Source: an uncultured Alphaproteobacteria bacterium
GTDB taxonomy: Bacteria > Pseudomonadota > Alphaproteobacteria > HIMB59 > GCA-002718135
Direction of reading: 5' to 3'
Length of the DNA: 33,863 bases
Assembly (NCBI GenBank): GCA_902600225.1
Contig: CACKIH010000013.1
Coordinates: 1-33,863 of the forward strand
Shown: positions 1-9,533 of the stretch, one piece after another
Layout: each line of letters starts with the position of its first letter
How positions within the stretch are numbered: the first letter of the stretch is position 1
Notes under the pieces: model-generated
Told to the model about the DNA's origin: nothing
Seen by the model: the letters and a program-made list of their open reading frames with translations, nothing else
The model's database searches: none
Made by a program: the position numbers and the translations under genes

Positions 1-286
1 ATTTAGAGAAAAAAGTGGATATAGATTTTCATATGAACATTCAATCTATGTTGATCCAGATTTAATTAATAATGGTTATGGAAATAAAATACTAAAAGAA
101 CTTGTTAAATTATGTAAAAAAATTTCAAAGATTAAAAATTTGATAGCAGTGATTGGTGGAAAAAATAATTTTGCTTCTATAAAAATACATAAAAATAATG
201 GATTTCAATATGTTGGAACTATAAAGAAAGCTGGTTTTAAAAAAAATAAGTGGATTGATTCTATTTATATGCAAAAAAGGTTATGA
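1..286 (+). CDS. GNAT N-acetyltransferase, C-terminal part (phosphinothricin acetyltransferase-like)
   Basis: This is the last 94 codons of a gene that begins before the window; the frame runs from base 2 to a TGA at 284-286. The visible part is the C-terminal half of a GNAT acyl-CoA N-acyltransferase: 'EHSIYVDPD', a degenerate acetyl-CoA loop 'NNGYGNKIL', then 'NFASIKIHKNNGFQYVGT', the usual Asn...GF segment before the last strands. The ending with 'KKNKWIDSIYMQK' resembles the phosphinothricin acetyltransferase (Pat/YncA) branch, which acetylates small amines or amino acids; the real substrate is unknown. The stop overlaps the ATG of the next gene (ATGA), which suggests co-translation. Family call is good; substrate is not determinable. 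Confidence 0.8.
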   Translation, partial: FREKSGYRFSYEHSIYVDPDLINNGYGNKILKELVKLCKKISKIKNLIAVIGGKNNFASIKIHKNNGFQYVGTIKKAGFKKNKWIDSIYMQKRL

Positions 287-747
287 AAAAAGTAAACACA
301 AATAATTTTAAAAAAACACTTAGTAAATTTTCAACAGGAATTACTGTAGTATGTGTTAAAAATAATAATTCAATTTATGGGAAAACTGTTAATTCATTTA
401 ACTCTTTATCTCTTAACCCTCCTATGGTTCTATTTTCTTTAGGTAATTACTCATCCTCAATAAAGAAGTTTTCAAAAACTAAATTTTTATCAATAAATAT
501 TCTATCTAGTAAACAAAAAAAATTATCTGACAATTTTGCTTTAACTGAGCCTAATTTAGAAGATATAAAATTTATTGAAGGGAAAAATAAAACAGTAATT
601 ATACCAAATTGTATAGCAAATCTTGAATGTGAGCTAATAGAAAAAATCAAAAAAGGTGATCACATAATATTTATATGCAAGATATTGGAATTACAATCTA
701 ACGATAAATTGAAACCACTTGTATATTTTAATTCAAAATATTTTTAA
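283..747 (+). CDS. Flavin reductase-like (FMN-binding split barrel) protein
   Basis: A 154-residue protein of the flavin_reduct family. The N-terminus 'LSKFSTGITVVCV' followed by 'GKTVNSFNSLSLNPPMVLFSL' is the typical FMN-binding split-barrel start; the conserved T-x-NSF-x-S-x-S-PP segment lies at about residues 35-47. Family members are NAD(P)H:flavin oxidoreductases that feed reduced FMN/FAD to monooxygenases, or FMN-bound oxidoreductases. At 154 residues it is close to the usual 160-180, with a short C-terminus that lacks the usual terminal His-Tyr region. It overlaps the upstream GNAT gene by 4 bases (ATGA) and abuts the next gene with no gap. No partner monooxygenase is in view, so the substrate is unknown. 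Confidence 0.8.
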   Translation: MKKVNTNNFKKTLSKFSTGITVVCVKNNNSIYGKTVNSFNSLSLNPPMVLFSLGNYSSSIKKFSKTKFLSINILSSKQKKLSDNFALTEPNLEDIKFIEGKNKTVIIPNCIANLECELIEKIKKGDHIIFICKILELQSNDKLKPLVYFNSKYF

Positions 748-2043
748 GTGTCTAGAATTTTAAGATATCTAACTTTAATTTCTTTAATATCAACAGGATA
801 TTATTTGTTTATTTCTGAATACTCAAATATATCAGAGAAATATATATTTGAGGAAGAAATTATAAAAAAAGAAATATTAGAAGATAAAAAAGAAATTATT
901 CAAGAAAAAAAAGAAGAAGAAGTAGCAACACCTAATATAAAAAAAAATATTGATAAAGAACAATTTGTTGAGAAAAAAATTGAAATTTTACAAGGTGATA
1001 CTTTTGTCTCTATTTTGGAAAATCTAAACTTTAAGCAGAAAAAAATTTATGAAATCATTAGTAAGATCGAAGAAACTTATGATTTAAAGAAAATTAAAAC
1101 TGGAGAAATTATAAGTGTGTTTGAAAATAATTTTGCTGAAATAAAAAAAATTGAATTTTTTAAAAACAATGAGACTATTATCTCTGTTAATTTAGATAAA
1201 GAAATAAATCTAAATATAATAGAGTTAACGAAGAATTCATTTATTGAATCAAAAGAGTATACAATTTCAGAATCATTATTTTCAGACGGTATTAAAAATG
1301 ATGTATCATCAGATATTTTAGTTAAAATTATACGCCTTTTTAGTTTTGATCTTGATTTTCAAAGAGATATTAGAGTCGATACAGTTGTTTCAATATCCTA
1401 TGAATTTGATGAAATAGTTGAAACAGGTAGACTAGAATATAACGATATTAAATATGCTTCGATAATAATTGATGGAAAACAGTTAGAATATTTTAAGTTT
1501 ATTACCGACGATGGTTATGTTGATTATTTTAATAGAGAGGGAAAAAATGTTAAAAAATCAATTTTAAAGACACCATTAGATGGTGCAAGAATTTCATCAA
1601 ATTTTGGTATGCGAAAACATCCTATTTCAGGTTTCAATAAAATGCATAAAGGTGTTGATTTTGCTGCACCCACAGGAACACCAATTTATGCTGGAGGGAA
1701 TGGAATTGTTGAATATGTTGGAAGGAATGGAGGATATGGAAAATATATTCGTATAAGGCATAATAATGGATATAAAACGGCATATGCACATCTGTCAAAT
1801 TATAAGAAAGGTATTTCTAAAGGAGTAAGAGTAAACCAAGGTGAAGTTATAGGCTATGTAGGTAGTACAGGAAATTCTACAGGACCTCATCTTCATTATG
1901 AAATTATTTATCAAAATAAACATATAAATCCGTTAAAACTAAAACTTCCTTCTGGAAAAATACTTAAGGGTAAAGAATTAGAAAAATTTAAAGAAGAATA
2001 TAAAATAATATATGCTGATCATTTGAGCATGTTATACGAATAA
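748..2043 (+). CDS. M23-family murein endopeptidase, membrane-anchored
   Basis: A 431-residue protein with an N-terminal hydrophobic segment (about residues 5-23), an acidic/lysine-rich linker, a LysM/OapA-like region around residues 80-125 ('LQGDTFVSILENLNF'), and a C-terminal LytM/peptidase M23 domain (about 275-400). Zinc ligands are visible as H300 and D304 ('HKGVDFAAPTGTP') and H383 in 'GPHLHYEI', with H381 as the catalytic histidine. It should act in the periplasm, cutting peptide cross-links of peptidoglycan. The active site looks intact, so it is probably an enzyme and not a degenerate NlpD/EnvC-type activator. The start is GTG, directly after the TAA of the flavin reductase gene. Its stop abuts the stop of the opposite-strand DUF4167 gene. 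Confidence 0.9.
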   Translation: MSRILRYLTLISLISTGYYLFISEYSNISEKYIFEEEIIKKEILEDKKEIIQEKKEEEVATPNIKKNIDKEQFVEKKIEILQGDTFVSILENLNFKQKKIYEIISKIEETYDLKKIKTGEIISVFENNFAEIKKIEFFKNNETIISVNLDKEINLNIIELTKNSFIESKEYTISESLFSDGIKNDVSSDILVKIIRLFSFDLDFQRDIRVDTVVSISYEFDEIVETGRLEYNDIKYASIIIDGKQLEYFKFITDDGYVDYFNREGKNVKKSILKTPLDGARISSNFGMRKHPISGFNKMHKGVDFAAPTGTPIYAGGNGIVEYVGRNGGYGKYIRIRHNNGYKTAYAHLSNYKKGISKGVRVNQGEVIGYVGSTGNSTGPHLHYEIIYQNKHINPLKLKLPSGKILKGKELEKFKEEYKIIYADHLSMLYE

Positions 2044-2457
2044 CTACTTTGTTGATCTTGTTCTTTTTTCTTTAGATGGTTCAGCTATAAATGGAATAGA
2101 TTCGATGGAATCATCTTCTACTTTATCATTATCATTTACTTCGATAGTTTCATTATCAGTATCTGAAGTTTGTTCATTTGAAGTACTTTGTTTTTGGTCA
2201 TCAAAATTTGAGGTTTCTTCAATATTAATACCTAGCTCAACCATTATTCTGTAGTAGTGATCAGTAAATTGATAATAGTATTCAGATTGAATTCTATCAC
2301 CTGATCTTGATGCTTCTTTAGCTAGTTTTAAATACTTGTTATATTGCTGGGATACATTTCCTCTATTTCTATTATTGAAATTTTTATATCCACCAGGTTT
2401 CTTAAAACTGGTTCTTCTATTACTCTTATAAGCGGTTCTACCGTTCTTTTTATACAT
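2044..2457 (-). CDS. DUF4167 domain protein
   Basis: A 137-residue protein whose first ~80 residues match the DUF4167 family: a basic, Asn/Arg-rich N-terminus ('FNNRNRGNVSQQYNKYLKLA') followed by 'ASRSGDRIQSEYYYQFTDHYYRIM'. The C-terminal third is low-complexity, acidic in the middle and basic at the end. The family is nearly restricted to Alphaproteobacteria and typically sits after prmC, as here; a basic, possibly RNA-binding role is often suggested but the function is not established. It lies 76 bases after prmC on the same strand, and a possible own promoter is in that gap. It converges with the M23 gene with zero spacing. Confidence 0.88.
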   Translation of the reverse strand: MYKKNGRTAYKSNRRTSFKKPGGYKNFNNRNRGNVSQQYNKYLKLAKEASRSGDRIQSEYYYQFTDHYYRIMVELGINIEETSNFDDQKQSTSNEQTSDTDNETIEVNDNDKVEDDSIESIPFIAEPSKEKRTRSTK

Positions 2458-2475
2458 TTTGTTTGGAAATTAAAA

Positions 2476-2504
2476 ATTTTAATAAATTATTAATATTAAA
2501 CCAA
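2476..2504 (-). promoter_or_regulatory. Possible sigma70-type promoter for the DUF4167 gene
   Basis: Read on the minus strand, TTGGTT (2504-2499) and TAAAAT (2481-2476) are separated by exactly 17 bases and would start transcription roughly ten bases before the ATG. The gap between prmC and this gene is the only sizeable one in the cluster, which fits a separate promoter. Such matches are common by chance in AT-rich DNA, so this is tentative. Confidence 0.3.
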
Positions 2505-2533
2505 TCTATACAGTTCATTTTATTTATTTCAAC

Positions 2534-3364
2534 TTATATCTTGGAAAAACTTAGAATTCTCTCGATTCCTTGAAGATCATTAACTATTTTATTCAGATTT
2601 AATCCAGAATTTTCAAAAATTTCTTCACAATCTTGTCTCTGATTGATGCCAATTTCACATATAAAATAAGCTCTTTTATTCATTAAATTTTTAATATTTT
2701 TTGAATATTCTCTGTAAAATTTCAAACCATCATCTCCTCCAACTAAGGCTAACTTCGGTTCAAAATTTCTAACTTCTGGATCAGCATTATTAAACTGTTC
2801 GTTTGTAAGGTATGGTGGATTAGATACAATTAAATCAAACTTGGAATTTATAATTTTATAATCTATCATCTTAAGTTGGATTTGATTATAACAACTATGT
2901 ATTTTTAAGTTTTTTTCAGCAACTTCTAATGCTTCTTTAGATATATCTATAGCTGTAATAGATGCATTTTTAAATTCCTTTGCTAGTGATACTGCGAGGC
3001 ATCCTGATCCAGTACCAATATCTAATATTTTTAATTTAAGGTTTTTATTTCTAAAAATATTTAGTGCTTCCTCAATTATTAATTCTGTTTCAGGACGTGG
3101 ATCTAAAACAAAATTATTTACATAAAAATCATTTTTCCAAAAAGGCTTATTTTTAATAATTTTAGCTATTGGTTGTCTATTAATTCTTTTTTGTAAATAA
3201 GATTTAAATTTAACAATATCAATATTGTCTACATTAAGATTACTTAAAATAATTTCATCATTTTTTTTTGAAGCATGTTTAAGTAAAATTCTTAGATCTA
3301 GTTCTGGACTAGTTATATTTTTTTGTTTTAATTTAATTAAACTCTCTTTAATTAAATTATTCAT
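2534..3364 (-). CDS. prmC: Release factor glutamine methyltransferase
   Basis: A 276-residue HemK/PrmC enzyme that N5-methylates the glutamine of the GGQ motif in class 1 release factors, raising termination efficiency. It has the N-terminal helical substrate-binding domain (residues 1-~75), the SAM-binding loop '[11 protein letters not shown]' (114-124) and the catalytic 'SNPPY' (181-185) that holds the glutamine side chain. '[14 protein letters not shown]' (88-101) is the conserved segment before the Rossmann core. Its start overlaps the end of prfA, which encodes its substrate, by 8 bases; this pairing is widely conserved. Length is typical. Confidence 0.96.
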   Translation of the reverse strand: MNNLIKESLIKLKQKNITSPELDLRILLKHASKKNDEIILSNLNVDNIDIVKFKSYLQKRINRQPIAKIIKNKPFWKNDFYVNNFVLDPRPETELIIEEALNIFRNKNLKLKILDIGTGSGCLAVSLAKEFKNASITAIDISKEALEVAEKNLKIHSCYNQIQLKMIDYKIINSKFDLIVSNPPYLTNEQFNNADPEVRNFEPKLALVGGDDGLKFYREYSKNIKNLMNKRAYFICEIGINQRQDCEEIFENSGLNLNKIVNDLQGIERILSFSKI

Positions 3365-4433
3365 TTTTCATGTTTGCTAGCTTTGTACTCTCTTCTTCAG
3401 CAATTAAAGGATTTATCAACTCATCTATTTTACCCTCAAGTATTTCTGAAAGATTATATAATGTAAGATTTATTCTATGATCAGAAACTCTTCCTTGAGG
3501 AAAATTATAGGTTCTTATTCTTTCAGATCTATCTCCAGAACCTACTTGATTTTTTCTTTGCTCAGATCTTTCTTTGTTTTTTTCTTGTATTTGATTGTCT
3601 AGTAATCTGGATCGTAAAATCTTTAAAGCTTTTGCTTTATTTTTATGTTGAGATTTTTCATCTTGTTGAGAAACTACTATACCTGTTGGAATGTGTGTGA
3701 TTCTTACGGCACTATCAGTTGTATTTACAGATTGTCCTCCTGGTCCACTTGATCTAAAAACATCAATTCTTAGATCTTTATCAAGAACTTCAATATCAAC
3801 CTCTTCAGCTTCAGGTAGAACTGCTACAGTAGCAGCTGAGGTATGTACTCTTCCACTACTTTCAGTTGTTGGAACTCTTTGCACTCTATGAACACCAGAC
3901 TCAAATTTAAGTTTTGAAAATACATTTAATCCTGAAATATTACAAATAACCTCCTTTACTCCTTTTAAACCTGTTTCTGATATTGATAGAATATCAAATT
4001 TCCATGAATTTAAATCGGCATATCTCTGATACATATTTAATAAATCAGAAGCAAAAAGTGATGCTTCATCACCTCCAGTACCAGCTCTGATTTCTAAAAT
4101 TGAATTTTTAGAGTCATTTTCATCTTTTGGAATTAGTAACTTTAATAATTCCTGTTCAAGATCTTTAATTTGAATTTTTTTTTCAATAAGTTCCGTTTCC
4201 GCTATTTTACTAATCTCTAAATCATTATCTTTTACTAACTCATCAAGATTTAATATATCTTTTTGTAAATTGTTGTATTCTTGGATTTTTTCTACAATTG
4301 GGCGGAGCTCTGAATAATCTCTGTTTAATTTAATTAATTCATTTGAGTCAATATCATTCATATTGTTTAATGAATTTTCTATTAATTTAAATTTTTCTAA
4401 AATTATTGAAAATTGTTTATCTAGATTTATCAT
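3357..4433 (-). CDS. prfA: Peptide chain release factor 1
   Basis: A 358-residue RF1 that reads UAA and UAG stop codons and triggers peptidyl-tRNA hydrolysis. The GGQ motif is at 232-234 ('[17 protein letters not shown]'), and the codon-reading P-x-T motif is 'PTT' at 188-190 in '[17 protein letters not shown]', which marks RF1 rather than RF2. '[13 protein letters not shown]' (116-128) is also typical. No programmed frameshift is needed. Length equals the usual ~360. The start lies 17 bases inside the end of hisS and the end overlaps prmC, so translation of hisS-prfA-prmC is probably coupled. Confidence 0.97.
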   Translation of the reverse strand: MINLDKQFSIILEKFKLIENSLNNMNDIDSNELIKLNRDYSELRPIVEKIQEYNNLQKDILNLDELVKDNDLEISKIAETELIEKKIQIKDLEQELLKLLIPKDENDSKNSILEIRAGTGGDEASLFASDLLNMYQRYADLNSWKFDILSISETGLKGVKEVICNISGLNVFSKLKFESGVHRVQRVPTTESSGRVHTSAATVAVLPEAEEVDIEVLDKDLRIDVFRSSGPGGQSVNTTDSAVRITHIPTGIVVSQQDEKSQHKNKAKALKILRSRLLDNQIQEKNKERSEQRKNQVGSGDRSERIRTYNFPQGRVSDHRINLTLYNLSEILEGKIDELINPLIAEEESTKLANMKNE

Positions 4434-5661
4434 TCAAATGATTTAATATTTGATTAAGCTTTAATTCTTTTTGTTCACCAGTCGTTAAATTTTTAATAGT
4501 AAAAAAATCCCCATTAAACTCATTTTCTCCAATAATAATTATATATGATGCTGAAGATGTATTTGCTTTTGTAAATGATTTTTTTAAATTGTATTTATAA
4601 TTCCAGTAATATGAAATTCTATTTTCAGATAAATATTTTTGTAGATAAAGAAAATAATCAGTAAATTTTTCATTTGTTACTGCAATATGTATAGTTGAGC
4701 TTATTTTTTTTTCGAACTCCATTAATAATGCAATTCTTTCAATACCTGCAGCCCATCCAATACCCGGTATATCAGGCCCACCTAATACTTTTATTAAACC
4801 ATCATATCTTCCACCACCTAGTAATGTATCTTGACTTCCTAAATTATCTGATTTGTATTCGAATACTGTATTACAATAATAATCAAGACCTCTAACGAGA
4901 TTGGTGTTTTCTTCAAAATCAATTTCTAGTATATTTAATGATCTTTTAATATCTTCGTAGTGCTGTTTAGCCTCATCAGTTAAGTATTCATTTATTTTAG
5001 GTGAAGATATTGAAATTTCAACATCTTCCTCGTTTTTTGAATCTAAAATTCTTAATGGGTTAGTTTCAATTTTTTTAATACTTTCTTCTGATAGTTTTTT
5101 TTTATGGTTATTAAAGTATTTTGTAAGACTTTTTTTAAAATCAATTAAGGTTTTTTTATCTCCTAAAGAATTAATATGAAGTTTTATTTTAGATTTAGGT
5201 AGCAGTTCGTTTAAAATATTATTTGACAGAGAAATTAACTCAACATCTGCAAGAAAATCTTTAGTTCCAAGTATTTCAAAATTAATTTGATTAAATTGTC
5301 TATATCTACCCTTTTGTGGTCTTTCTCTTCTAAACATTGGCCCAATTCCAAAAATTTTTAATGGAAGATCGTTTAAGAGATTATTAGTAATAGCCGCTCT
5401 AATCATGGGCGTTGTGTACTCAGGGCGAAGTGTTAAAAATTCATTATTTCGGTCTTCAAATGAATACATTTCTTTCAAAACAACATCTGAATGTTCGCCA
5501 AGAGGTTTTGCAAATAAATCACTAAATTCAAAAATTGGTGTTTGGATTTCTTTAAATTCTTTTAAATTAGCGTTTTTAGAAACAATATTAGAGATAAAGT
5601 TAAATTTATCTATTTCTTCTCCAAATATATCATGTGTGCCTCTTACTGATCTTAATTTCAT
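4417..5661 (-). CDS. hisS: Histidyl-tRNA synthetase
   Basis: A 414-residue class II aminoacyl-tRNA synthetase that charges tRNA-His. Seen motifs: 'RSVRGTHDI' at the N-terminus (4-12), '[13 protein letters not shown]' (77-89), motif 2 '[14 protein letters not shown]' (110-123) and the HisA loop 'LVRGLDYY' (255-262); a C-terminal anticodon-binding domain follows from about residue 325. The length and the motif 2 sequence fit the ordinary bacterial type rather than the longer divergent HisRS found in some Alphaproteobacteria. It begins one base after the ispG stop and overlaps prfA by 17 bases. Confidence 0.95.
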   Translation of the reverse strand: MKLRSVRGTHDIFGEEIDKFNFISNIVSKNANLKEFKEIQTPIFEFSDLFAKPLGEHSDVVLKEMYSFEDRNNEFLTLRPEYTTPMIRAAITNNLLNDLPLKIFGIGPMFRRERPQKGRYRQFNQINFEILGTKDFLADVELISLSNNILNELLPKSKIKLHINSLGDKKTLIDFKKSLTKYFNNHKKKLSEESIKKIETNPLRILDSKNEEDVEISISSPKINEYLTDEAKQHYEDIKRSLNILEIDFEENTNLVRGLDYYCNTVFEYKSDNLGSQDTLLGGGRYDGLIKVLGGPDIPGIGWAAGIERIALLMEFEKKISSTIHIAVTNEKFTDYFLYLQKYLSENRISYYWNYKYNLKKSFTKANTSSASYIIIIGENEFNGDFFTIKNLTTGEQKELKLNQILNHLNDKSR

Positions 5662-5662
5662 A

Positions 5663-6760
5663 TTAATTACTAAGTTCTATTTCTTTAGTTTTTTTTCTAA
5701 TTAGATCTTCAAGATAATTTTCTAAATCAACATTTTTTACAACATTATTTTTTTTACCATCAAGATAAATCATATGTGTATCATTTCCACCGCCAGTTAT
5801 TCCAATATTTGTCATAGTTGCTTCACCTGGACCATTAACAACACATCCAATTATTGACACTGTTATAGGCGTTGAAATATCATCTAATTTTTTTTCTAAA
5901 TTTTTTACAGTTTTTATTACTTCAAATTGTTGTCTAGCACATGAAGGGCATGATATAATTTTCACACCTCTATTCCTTAATCCTAAGCTTTTTAAGATTT
6001 CAAAACCAACTCTTACCTCTTCCTCAGGCTCATCTGATAATGATATTCTAATTGTGTCTCCTATTCCTCTCAAAAGTAAATTTCCAACTCCAATTGAAGA
6101 TTTAATTGAACCTGTTCTTTTTCCTCCTGCTTCTGTAATACCTAAATGCAATGGATAATCACATAATTCAGCTAATTGTTCATATGCCTTTATGGACATA
6201 AATATATCTGAAGATTTCACACTGATTTTGAAATTGGTAAAATCATTATCTTCAAGTATCTTTATATTTAATTTAGCACTTTCAACTAATGCTTCTGGAT
6301 TAGGTTCAGAAAATTTTTCTAAAATTTGTTTTTCTAAACTTCCTGCATTAACACCTACTCTAATTGAGCAATTATTATCTTTTGCAGCTTTGATAACTTC
6401 TTTTATTCTTTCAATACTCCCAATGTTACCAGGATTAATTCTAATACAAGAAGCACCATTGATTGCTGCTTCAATACCTCTTTTGTAATGAAAATGTATA
6501 TCAGCAATTATAGGTACAGGACTATGTTTCACAATTTCTTTTAAAGAATGTGAAGATTCTTTATCTGGAACAGAAACACGAACTAAATCAACTCCAAGAT
6601 TTGCAGATCTTTCTATTTGAGCAATAGTATCTTTGGCATTAGATGTCAGAGTATTTGTCATTGTTTGAACTGCAATTTGATTATTGCCTCCAATGCTAAC
6701 ATTTCCAACTTTGATAACGCGCGATTTTCTTCTATTAATTTGTTGATACGGTCTTAGCAT
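5663..6760 (-). CDS. ispG: (E)-4-hydroxy-3-methylbut-2-enyl-diphosphate synthase (flavodoxin-dependent)
   Basis: A 365-residue IspG/GcpE, the penultimate enzyme of the MEP isoprenoid pathway, which reductively opens MEcPP to HMBPP with a [4Fe-4S] cluster. Cluster ligands are visible: C271 and C274 ('[13 protein letters not shown]'), C306 ('[12 protein letters not shown]') and E313. The N-terminal TIM barrel shows '[16 protein letters not shown]' and '[10 protein letters not shown]'. No insert domain is present, so it is the short bacterial form that takes electrons from flavodoxin or ferredoxin. It starts four bases after the RodZ-like gene and ends one base before hisS. Confidence 0.96.
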   Translation of the reverse strand: MLRPYQQINRRKSRVIKVGNVSIGGNNQIAVQTMTNTLTSNAKDTIAQIERSANLGVDLVRVSVPDKESSHSLKEIVKHSPVPIIADIHFHYKRGIEAAINGASCIRINPGNIGSIERIKEVIKAAKDNNCSIRVGVNAGSLEKQILEKFSEPNPEALVESAKLNIKILEDNDFTNFKISVKSSDIFMSIKAYEQLAELCDYPLHLGITEAGGKRTGSIKSSIGVGNLLLRGIGDTIRISLSDEPEEEVRVGFEILKSLGLRNRGVKIISCPSCARQQFEVIKTVKNLEKKLDDISTPITVSIIGCVVNGPGEATMTNIGITGGGNDTHMIYLDGKKNNVVKNVDLENYLEDLIRKKTKEIELSN

Positions 6761-6764
6761 CTAT

Positions 6765-7550
6765 TTAGTTTGTAAAATCTTTATATAGAACAAAGGAGTC
6801 TAAAATATCACCGTATTTACCTATCTTTCCTCTTACTTCATCATCTATAAGAACTAAAATGTTTCCTGCATTTCCTGCAGTAATATTGTAATTCAATCTT
6901 AATTCATATGAAAATTCTTCATCTTTTTCCATTAATTTGCTTAAAACAATATTATTCTCTTCATCTCTTAATTGAATCCAAGTTGGATTTAAAATTTTTA
7001 ATGTAGCAACTGTAGTCAAATTTTCATCGAATTCTATTGATGCTATAGCACTGGAATTATTTATCAAATCATTTTTTTTAATATCACTACTTTGAGATAA
7101 ATCATCAAAAGTGTTAGCTTTTTCGACTATAGGCTCTAAACTTTCAGGTATATCTGGAATTAAAGCAAAGTTAATTTCATTATCATTTTGATCAACGAAT
7201 AAAAAGTAAAATGAAGTGAATACAAACAAGATAATAGAAGCAGCAAAAAATTTTTCTATTTTAAAAAAATTGTTTTCTACTATTGGGGTAATATTGTTTT
7301 TATCTTCTTTAATATTAAATGATACTTGATCTTTAAATTTATTGATAATTGTGTCAGTATCTAACTCAAGAAAGTTTGAGTAAGATCTTAGATGTCCAAT
7401 ATTAAAAATTATATCTGGATTATTTTTTATATTATCATTTTCAAGATCAACAATGATACTTTTAGAAATTTTTAACTCAATTGATACATCATTAATAGAG
7501 AGATTTTTAGAGTTTCTTTCAATTGATAAAATTTGACCTACTGTTTTCAT
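6765..7550 (-). CDS. RodZ-like protein: HTH, one membrane helix, DUF4115
   Basis: A 261-residue bitopic protein. Residues 1-~75 form a Cro/Xre-type helix-turn-helix ('VGQILSIERNSKNLSINDVS', then 'GHLRSYSNFLELDTDTII'), a single transmembrane helix spans about 101-119, and the periplasmic C-terminus (about 175-255) matches DUF4115 ('LNPTWIQLRDEENNIVLS', then 'GNAGNILVLIDDEVRGKIG'). This is the architecture of RodZ, which links MreB filaments to the wall-elongation complex and helps set rod shape. The gene is immediately upstream of ispG, as in many Alphaproteobacteria. It begins directly after the lysC stop; an AGGA sits about 8 bases before its ATG, one of the few Shine-Dalgarno-like sites in the window. 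RodZ orthology is an inference from architecture. Confidence 0.82.
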   Translation of the reverse strand: MKTVGQILSIERNSKNLSINDVSIELKISKSIIVDLENDNIKNNPDIIFNIGHLRSYSNFLELDTDTIINKFKDQVSFNIKEDKNNITPIVENNFFKIEKFFAASIILFVFTSFYFLFVDQNDNEINFALIPDIPESLEPIVEKANTFDDLSQSSDIKKNDLINNSSAIASIEFDENLTTVATLKILNPTWIQLRDEENNIVLSKLMEKDEEFSYELRLNYNITAGNAGNILVLIDDEVRGKIGKYGDILDSFVLYKDFTN

Positions 7551-8762
7551 TTAATTTCCTAGATTATATGCCTCATGAAGAGATTTTACAGCAATTTTTG
7601 TAAATTGTTTATTAATTAATACACTTATTTTTATTTCTGATGTCGAGATAGCTAATATATTAATTGAATTATCGGCTAAAGTTGTAAACATTTTCTTTGC
7701 TACTCCAGATTGAGACATCATCCCCATACCAATTACTGAAATCTTAGAAATATTGCTATCAGTTTCAATAGATTTAAAATCAATTAATTTTTGATTTTCT
7801 TCTAATATTTTTTTAGCATTATAAATTTCAATATTTGGAACAGTGAAGGTAATATTTGCAGTTACACCATCTTGTGATGTATTTTGAACAATCATATCTA
7901 CGTTAATATTATTATTAGCTAACAATCCAAAAATTGTAGCGGATATACCAGGTTTATCAGCGATACCAGATAAAGTTAGTTTTGATTCATTATTACTAAA
8001 GCTCACTCCACTTACAATTTCTTTCTCAATTAATTTATTTTCATCTACAACAAGAGTACCACTTTGTTTTGTTATTGAAGAAAGCACTTGCAATGTTAGA
8101 TTATTTTTCATCGCTAATTCAACAGAGCGAGTATGAAGTACTTTTGCTCCACTAGATGACATTTCTAACATTTCTTCAAATGCTAATTTATTAATTTTTT
8201 TAGCTTTGGGTTCCAGATTTGGATCAGTTGAATAAACACCATCAACATCCGTATAAATATCACATCTGTCAGCATCAACAGCAGCAGCAACAGCAACAGC
8301 AGTTGTATCAGAACCACCCCTTCCTAATGAAGTAATTTTTCCATCTATATCGATACCTTGGAATCCAGCAACTACTAAAACATCATAATCATTTAGATAT
8401 TTATCAATTCTATCTTTATCTATATTTAAGATTTTAGCTTTTTGATGGTTGCTGTCTGTAATAATTGGGATTTGCCATCCAAGTAATGGAATAGATTTAA
8501 TATTTCTTTTTTTTAAAATAGCCGAAAGAAGTCCAACTGAAACCGCTTCACCAGATGTTAAAATTAAATCATTTTCAATAATCTCATTTGACTCAATTTC
8601 ATCTATATATTCTTGCATTTTATTTGTAACACCTGACATTGCGGATAAAACAACAATTAGCTTTTTGTCATTTAGTTGCTTTTCAACAATGTTTGCAACA
8701 TTATTGATTTTATCGATACTACCAACTGAAGTACCACCAAATTTCATTACTATAAGTTTCAT
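7551..8762 (-). CDS. lysC: Aspartate kinase
   Basis: A 403-residue aspartokinase that phosphorylates aspartate as the first step towards lysine, threonine, methionine and diaminopimelate. The kinase domain starts with 'MKFGGTSVGS' (6-15) and contains 'GRGGSDTTAVAVAAAVDADR' and 'IYTDVDGVYSTDP'; two ACT domains occupy about 265-403 ('LSGIADKPGISATIFGLLAN', then 'SVIGMGMMSQSGVAKKMF'), which bind feedback inhibitors. It is a single-function enzyme with no homoserine dehydrogenase fused. It heads the minus-strand cluster ending with DUF4167. In many Alphaproteobacteria lysC is followed by ptsP; here the RodZ-like gene follows with no gap. Confidence 0.96.
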   Translation of the reverse strand: MKLIVMKFGGTSVGSIDKINNVANIVEKQLNDKKLIVVLSAMSGVTNKMQEYIDEIESNEIIENDLILTSGEAVSVGLLSAILKKRNIKSIPLLGWQIPIITDSNHQKAKILNIDKDRIDKYLNDYDVLVVAGFQGIDIDGKITSLGRGGSDTTAVAVAAAVDADRCDIYTDVDGVYSTDPNLEPKAKKINKLAFEEMLEMSSSGAKVLHTRSVELAMKNNLTLQVLSSITKQSGTLVVDENKLIEKEIVSGVSFSNNESKLTLSGIADKPGISATIFGLLANNNINVDMIVQNTSQDGVTANITFTVPNIEIYNAKKILEENQKLIDFKSIETDSNISKISVIGMGMMSQSGVAKKMFTTLADNSINILAISTSEIKISVLINKQFTKIAVKSLHEAYNLGN

Positions 8763-8825
8763 TGACTTAAATATTTTTTAAATTATTTCAGCTATTATAA
8801 TTATTGTTTCTAACAAACAAGTTTT
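8763..8825. promoter_or_regulatory. Divergent promoter region between lysC and ubiG
   Basis: The only space between these divergent genes is 63 bases, so both promoters must lie here unless they sit inside the genes. The octamer ATTATAAT at 8794-8801 is its own reverse complement and supplies a TATAAT -10 on each strand. For lysC, TTGTTT (8820-8815) precedes TATAAT (8799-8794) with a 15-base spacer. No convincing -35 was found for ubiG. The gap is too short for a lysine riboswitch before lysC. Tentative. Confidence 0.35.
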
Positions 8826-9533
8826 ATGATGAATATAAAATCAAAAAATGAAGAATTTACGTTGTTTAATCAACTTTCAGATGAATGGTGGAATGATAAA
8901 GGAAAATTTAAGATTCTTCATCAAATCAAAAGTCATAGAATGACTTATATATTAGATCAAATTGGAAATAGGGACATTAAAAATTTAAAAATACTGGATG
9001 TAGGTTGTGGTGGAGGAATAATTTGTGAACCACTGGCGAGATTAGGTGCAAATGTCACGGGAATAGATTTTGCTCCAAATAATATCAGTGCTGCTAAAAT
9101 ACATTCCAAAAAAAATAAACTTAAAATTAATTATATTCATAAAGATGTTGAAAAATCAAAATTAGATGGAAAATTTGATTTAATACTAATGTTTGAAGTT
9201 TTAGAACATTTAGATGATTGGAAAAAAACTATTAAAAAGATAAAAAAAAATTTAAATAAAAATGGTATAATTATAATTTCCACAATCAATAGAAACTCAC
9301 TTTCTAAATTATTTGCAATTAGTATTGCAGAAAATATTCTTAAATGGGTACCTAAGGGAACACATGATTATTATAAATTAATTAAACCTGAAGAATTAAA
9401 AAAAACTTTAACGCAAGAAAATTTACATTTTAAAAATATTAAAGGTCTTGTTTTTGATCCATTAAGCAGGGAATGGAAATTATCAAAAAATTATATGATC
9501 AATTATTTTTGTACTGCTAATTTAATTAATTAG
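8826..9533 (+). CDS. ubiG: Ubiquinone biosynthesis O-methyltransferase
   Basis: A 235-residue class I SAM methyltransferase that carries out the two O-methylations in ubiquinone synthesis, on the membrane face. The N-terminus has 'FNQLSDEWWNDKGKFKILHQ', the hallmark 'W-W-D' segment of UbiG; the SAM loop is 'ILDVGCGGGIICEPLARLGA', followed by 'VTGID', 'LILMFEVLEHLDD' and 'NKNGIIIISTINRN'. 'VPKGTHDYYKLIKPEEL' is also typical. Two consecutive ATGs (8826 and 8829) could start it. It diverges from lysC, a common alphaproteobacterial arrangement, and its last 8 bases overlap the end of the opposite-strand DUF1178 gene. Confidence 0.95.
   Translation: MMNIKSKNEEFTLFNQLSDEWWNDKGKFKILHQIKSHRMTYILDQIGNRDIKNLKILDVGCGGGIICEPLARLGANVTGIDFAPNNISAAKIHSKKNKLKINYIHKDVEKSKLDGKFDLILMFEVLEHLDDWKKTIKKIKKNLNKNGIIIISTINRNSLSKLFAISIAENILKWVPKGTHDYYKLIKPEELKKTLTQENLHFKNIKGLVFDPLSREWKLSKNYMINYFCTANLIN

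Noticed and set aside
5405-5704. Antisense reading frame of 99 codons over the hisS start
   Set aside because: It mirrors the strongly conserved HisRS N-terminus and shows no family resemblance of its own; other long antisense frames (8449-8781 over lysC, 11933-12289 over argJ, 30120-30446 over the MarR gene) were dismissed for the same reason.
8279-8303. CAG/CAA-rich tract in lysC as a repeat element
   Set aside because: It encodes the conserved Ala/Val-rich kinase segment after GRGGSD; the pattern comes from protein conservation.
8763-8825. Lysine riboswitch before lysC
   Set aside because: Only 63 bases separate lysC and ubiG, far less than the L-box needs, and no conserved stems are visible.
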